Below, piece after piece: positions 40,201-46,200 of a stretch of 64,000 nucleotides of DNA. The DNA is taken from NCBI RefSeq assembly GCF_037042905.1, contig NC_087249.1, positions 39,243,901 to 39,307,900 of the forward strand. Direction: 5' to 3'. Positions within the stretch are counted from its first letter, which is position 1. Every line of letters starts with the position of its first letter. This DNA comes from Lytechinus pictus (Eukaryota; Echinodermata; Echinoidea; Temnopleuroida; Toxopneustidae). The notes under the pieces are model-generated. The model was given only the letters and a program-made list of their open reading frames with translations. It was not told the origin of the DNA and did not search any database. A program made the translations under genes and the position numbers.

Positions 40201-43200
40201 CAATGTGGTAAGTCGTGAAAAGACTTTTGGATGGTAGAGTGATAGAGATGAAAATTAAAAAGGCGAGAAAAGTGGAAGAAAATACTTCTCACTCCCATTT
40301 TCCTCTTTCCCCACCTATCAATTTTTGTTTTGTTTCTATCATGCTACCATTGAACAATCCTCTTCAGGACTTACCACATGATAATAATAATCCATTAATA
40401 ATCAATATTTTATTGTTTGAAAAAGAAACCAGAAAATAGAATCCTGCAAAAATTCATATTGCCCAATTGATCATGGGCCAGGCACCTACTGAACAGCATC
40501 AGATCGATGTTGCTCTATCCCTTTAATAAATCATTGAACACCAAATAGGGAAGCAGCAATCCCATCTTTTAATGTCTTTTGGTCTGACGCAGCCAGGGCT
40601 TGAACTCCCCACATCCTACTTATTAAACCTCCTCAACGTCAGATATATTCATTTGAAGAATAATAAAACTTATGATTTTTTATTGATTGCAGGGCAAAGG
40701 TAGGGGAACTTCTACCCCAGATCACGTCTCCTAAGATTCACTCTCAGTATGCCAAGGCTAAGGAAGCCGATGGCAAGTACAAAGATGCAGCTTCAGCCTA
40801 CCGAAATGCCAAGGACTGGGATAATGTCATCAGGTATGACAAAAAAAATCCATATTTTATTATTCGAAATAAAAATCTGAAGTTTTCTACAAGTATACTT
40901 CGACTCTCAAAACTTTCTAGTGGTCTAGAGAAATAGTATACAAATAATACATATCGTCGAGTGCAATAGGCATCATCGAAGGCATTAGAATTGCACACAC
41001 AATGTACATGTACCATTGGTACAGTTCTAACATGCCCAAGGCAGGGCCGACGCCATTTTATTTTCTTGTAAACTATTAAGATTTCAACAGGTTTCATAAC
41101 TTGGTCATTGTTTGCCTTGCTAGTCTTGTATTAGGATAGTGGGTGGATGATAGTAACCTGCCTTGTAACCGTCTGACATGTCCCAACTGTATTTTCTTCC
41201 TGAAATGATGATTTATTGAATATTCTTCTTTTTTTCAGAATCCAACTGGACTATCTGAAGAACCCGGAGGAGGCTGTCCGTGTCGTCAAAGAATCAGGAT
41301 CTGTGGAGGGAGCCAAGATGGTCGCCAAGTAAGGAAACTTTCTGATAAAAAACACAGTCACATTTATTAAGAGGGTTAAACAAGATTTCTTTAAGTTAAA
41401 AAAAAAGTATAAATTTTTGTCTACCTTGCTAACCATGTACCTGGACGTTGCGAATCATGTGTGACTTGAGAAAAAAATTAATTAAATACCTACCAAGTCA
41501 CTTGTCTCACATATTAAAGATATTGCATGAGACGTCAAGAGCGGGTACATGTAGATGTGCCCTTGCGGCAATTATAAGGTCAACTATCGAGGGTAAACTT
41601 TTTTCTCATAGCAGCATGCACTAATGAAATTAAAGTAAATATTTTGGCTAAAAGAAAAACAAAAGAATCTACTTCACTTCATAGACTCTTGCGCAATGTG
41701 TTCCTATGGTTTTTTTTCTACTTTAATGTTTTTAAGGACTGTCTACCTGGCAGCACTTTTCTTGGACCTTGTTTTGCTAACATGTTTTTTCTTCCATTAA
41801 ATTCCCTCTCATGTTAGGTTTTTCCAGAAGCTGAATGACTACTCGTCGGCTATCCAGTTCTTAGTGATGTCACAATGTAATAATGATGCATTTCAGCTGG
41901 CTCAAACCCATAACCAGATGGAAGTCTATGCAGACATTATTGGTAAGTAAAGGTCTGTCTGTCCTTCAAGACCCATGTCTGTTAGTTTACTTTATTCGTC
42001 TTTTTCTACTCCTGCCCGAAAAGTTAGAAGGGGGTATATAGGAATCGGCTTTTGCTCGGTTAGGTGAGCGATTGATCTATTGGAAATATTTGGATCAAAC
42101 TGCTTCCTCATTTTTTGCCCAATACTTATGACACTTGGCACCCACATTGGTGCATGTTTTCTAATGTACATTGGACACTGTGTTGCCTTGGTAATGGAAT
42201 AATATGGCAATGAATAAGAAAAATCTTTTGGAACAGACTTCTATCTCCAATGAATATGAGACTTGGCACATTCATTGTTCAATATAATCATCAAAGATGT
42301 CCACTTGGGAATGTATAACATTTTCAATCACCCTTCAGTATCTTTACTAGCTATCTAATATTTGAATCTGATCGGATTGTGTATAACAGGTGAAGATGCT
42401 AGCCATGAAGATTACCAAAGTATTGCCCTCTACTTCGAAGGGGAGAAGAATCATCTGTTAGCTGGCAAGTTCTTTTTACTGTGTGAGCAATACCAGAGAG
42501 CACTCAAACATTTCTTGCGTTGCCCCAATAACCGAGACGATAGCCAGGCAATTGAAATGGCTATTGAAACGGTAAGTATCGGTGAATATTATGATAATAA
42601 TAAGTATTTCTATTGCGCACTTTCTAATGGATCATTACTCAAGGCGCTACATATTAAATAAACAAAAACATTGGAAATAATCACAATTAAAATCATCAAA
42701 CATAACATTCATATGAGGAAAAGACATGGACTTCACTAATATGATTGTAAAAATAGGTAATATTTGACACTTGATTGGAATGTCTTAAGAGTGTTCATAT
42801 TCCTGATAGTACTTGGCTGTCTATTCCACATAACTGGGGCCACATAGCTAAAAGCCTGATCTCCATAATGCTTGGTCCGGCTACACGGAATCACAAGGGT
42901 GGTAGATGTGGAAGATCTTAAAGAATAGTGGCACTGCTTCATGACAAGAATAGATGTTGGTCTTTGGGTGCACACATGGAAATTCTTAAGAGACATAGTT
43001 GTTTATACAGGAACTATTTACAGAGTGGTCAAGGTGCTTTTCAGGAAATGTTGATTGATTTATTAGACTAAATGGCCTGTATTCTAAAGTCAAGTTTAAC
43101 TTAGACCATGGTCTAACTCTGTGCTAAAATTATGGGAAGCCAAAAGTGTCAAAATATTTATTAAGTTGTATGTTTCTTATATTTACTGTGCTTTTTCCTG

Positions 43201-46200
43201 ATTCATCGATGGTGAAGACGATAATCTATTTATACTTCCTACACTATATTGAATGATTTGAGAGCCAAATGAGGTGAAATATTACATCTCTACTGTTAGT
43301 GATTTATGTAACTATTGGCTATCCATACTTAAACCACAACTTTAAACCTGAGTTTGATTTAAACCCGACTTCAGAATACGGGCCAATGGGTTTCGCTTAT
43401 GTGGTATCTGGAAAGTATACCAAGTGAAATGTAATCATTATGGATGTCTTTTGGTCACCGACATGAAGGTCTTTTCCATTCTCTGTGGATAGGTTGGAAG
43501 ATGTAGAGATGATCAGCTAGCTCATCAATTGATCGACTACCTAATGGGAGAGACTGATGGTATCCCCAAGGATGCCAAATATCTGTTTAGATTGTATATG
43601 GGTCTTAAGATGAAGATCTTGATAAAAACTGATAGCATACCCACAGATGCCAAGTATCTCTGTAGATTTTATATGGCTCTTAAAATGAATGTCTTGTTAA
43701 TTTCTTTTTTCTTTGTAGGTTGGTAGATGTAGAGATGATCAGCTAGCTCATCAATTGATCGACTACCTAATGGGTGAGACTGACGGTATCCCCAAAGATG
43801 CCAAATATCTGTTTAGATTGTATATGGCTCTTAAGCAGTACAGAGAAGCTGCCAGGACTGCTACGATCATTGCCAGGGAAGAACAGATCGCTGGTAAGCT
43901 GTCAATTCATTCATGATAGGATTTGGTGCTTTCAAAGGGAGGCACTTTGACGAAATAAGCAAAAGTTCTACAAACTTGTTATTGTTCAATTTTAGATCTA
44001 ACCTCACATGCTCTTGGGATCATGGACTTTCCCTTCCAATTCTACGGGGGCAAGACTTGATAAGCTTGCTTTTTCTAGCCCCATCCACATTATTAAACTG
44101 TCTATTTTGTATTGTATGTTCAGTTCTCATTACAATTTCATCATTTTGATGGTTTTTTATGGGAAATGACGTGAATTGAAATGATCATTGAGATTTATAA
44201 AGCTTTCAGAATATACCTACTTTGGTGACAAGTGTAATCCAGAGCCACCACCTCAGGTGCAAAGGCACAAGATACTGAGAAGACTTTAAAGAGATGATCC
44301 GGGCCCAAAATATTTTTTATCTAAATAAATAGAGTAAAAGTTACAGAGCAAAATGCTGAAAATTTAATAAAAATCGGATAACAAATAACAAGATATTGAA
44401 TTTTAAAGTTTATCAATATTTTGTGAAAACAGTTACATGCACATCATCATTAATATTTGTTAGGTAGGCTGATGATGTCACATTCCCACTTTCCTTTTTC
44501 TTATGTTATTACATGAATTCATAAATGTTTCATTTTTTCATACATGTGTAAATGATATGTCTCCATTATGATGAAATAAGTTGCGGCAAAAAATAACTAA
44601 TGCACTTAATCATTTATCAATCCAATTGTTTTAGTTATTGGTAGAACAATTTTGAATAAACCCAATTTCATATAAGAAAATACAAAAGAACAAGTGGGGA
44701 TATTACATCATCAGCCCACCTAATGAATATTCATAAAGACATGCCTAGAACTGTTTCACCGGAATAACGCACATCTTTAAAATTCAATATTTTTGTTATT
44801 TGTAATTTGTTATTTTGATCAAATTTTCAGCATTTAGCTCTGTGAATTTTACTCTATTTATTGAGATATAAATATCTCCAGCCTGGACCATCCCTGTAAA
44901 TAAGGGCTTTGAAGGGGGTCAGGATACTCTATCTCAATATAAGATTGTGGGCTGGGATGTACTTCAATTGAGAAATTTCAAATGCAATTTGGATGTACCT
45001 ATCTTTTTATGCTTCTACATATTAATAGGTCGCTGTTTATTATTCAAAGGTGATCAGTTTAACTGTCATTGAAAAAAAAATGACAACATGTTTCCTTAGG
45101 ATCCAAAAGTGTAAATAACAATTTGTTTGTGATGTTAATAGTGGGTTAGTACATGTAAATATTGCTTTACAGATTTCGACAAATATTTTTTAAAATCAAA
45201 TTGACACATCCTGTCTGGACACAGAATATCTTGATATTTTAATTGTTAATTTTTTTTTTTTTTTGCAGGTAACTACAGAAATGCCCATGATGTTCTGTAC
45301 AGTATGTACACAGAGCTACGGTCACAGAAGATAAAGATTCCTACAGAGATGGCGACCAATCTCATGATTCTACATAGCTATATCCTTGTCAAGGTAAATT
45401 ACAACCGCTGTTCCACTCTATTGCTCCTTGATTCTATTCATTTTTCTATTACAAATTTCATATTGCTGGCCCGTTTTATAAAGCATGTAATGCACAGATG
45501 GAAATTGTAATATGATATAGTGGCGATATATCTGAGGTTATTAATTTCTTTCAAATGGGGTTTAACATGCTGCCTTGGATGGAGAAGTGGTAATAGTGTC
45601 TGCTTTCTGCTTTATTAAAAGGTTATGCAAAACGAGTGCCTTGTGCTTGTATATGTGAATAGCTGCACTCGGGGTTACAGAATTTAAGCCTACATATAAA
45701 GAAGATGATCGTGATGATAGGGACTACTTGAGCCAATCAAATTGTATGGCATTCATCTTTTACGCTTACGCCCACGTAATTGGTATCGTGAAAATCTGTA
45801 ACAATATTGTAACATCGATTTAGAGGCGCAATGTACAAGTGAAAAGCAGTTTTAATTTTTAACTTGAGCAAAGTATTATGATTCAAATGTATTTATATTT
45901 TGATATTGTTTTGGCCACAAGAAGATTATGTTTTGCTGTTTGCTAAATATAATGTATTGAATCCCGGTATTTATTGAAGAATATACTTACCTTGTGACTG
46001 TCTAAATGATCTTCATTAAAGAACAGCTTGTGAAGGGATTTTGTTTCTACTGACATTTTTTTTTTGGTCTGTGTGATCAGATCCATGTGAAGAGAGGGGA
46101 TCATAAGAAGGGTGCCCGGATGCTCATCAGGGTCGCTAACAATATCAGCAAGTTCCCAGCTCGTAAGTACTTGTTCAAATACCATTACACTATTATATGG

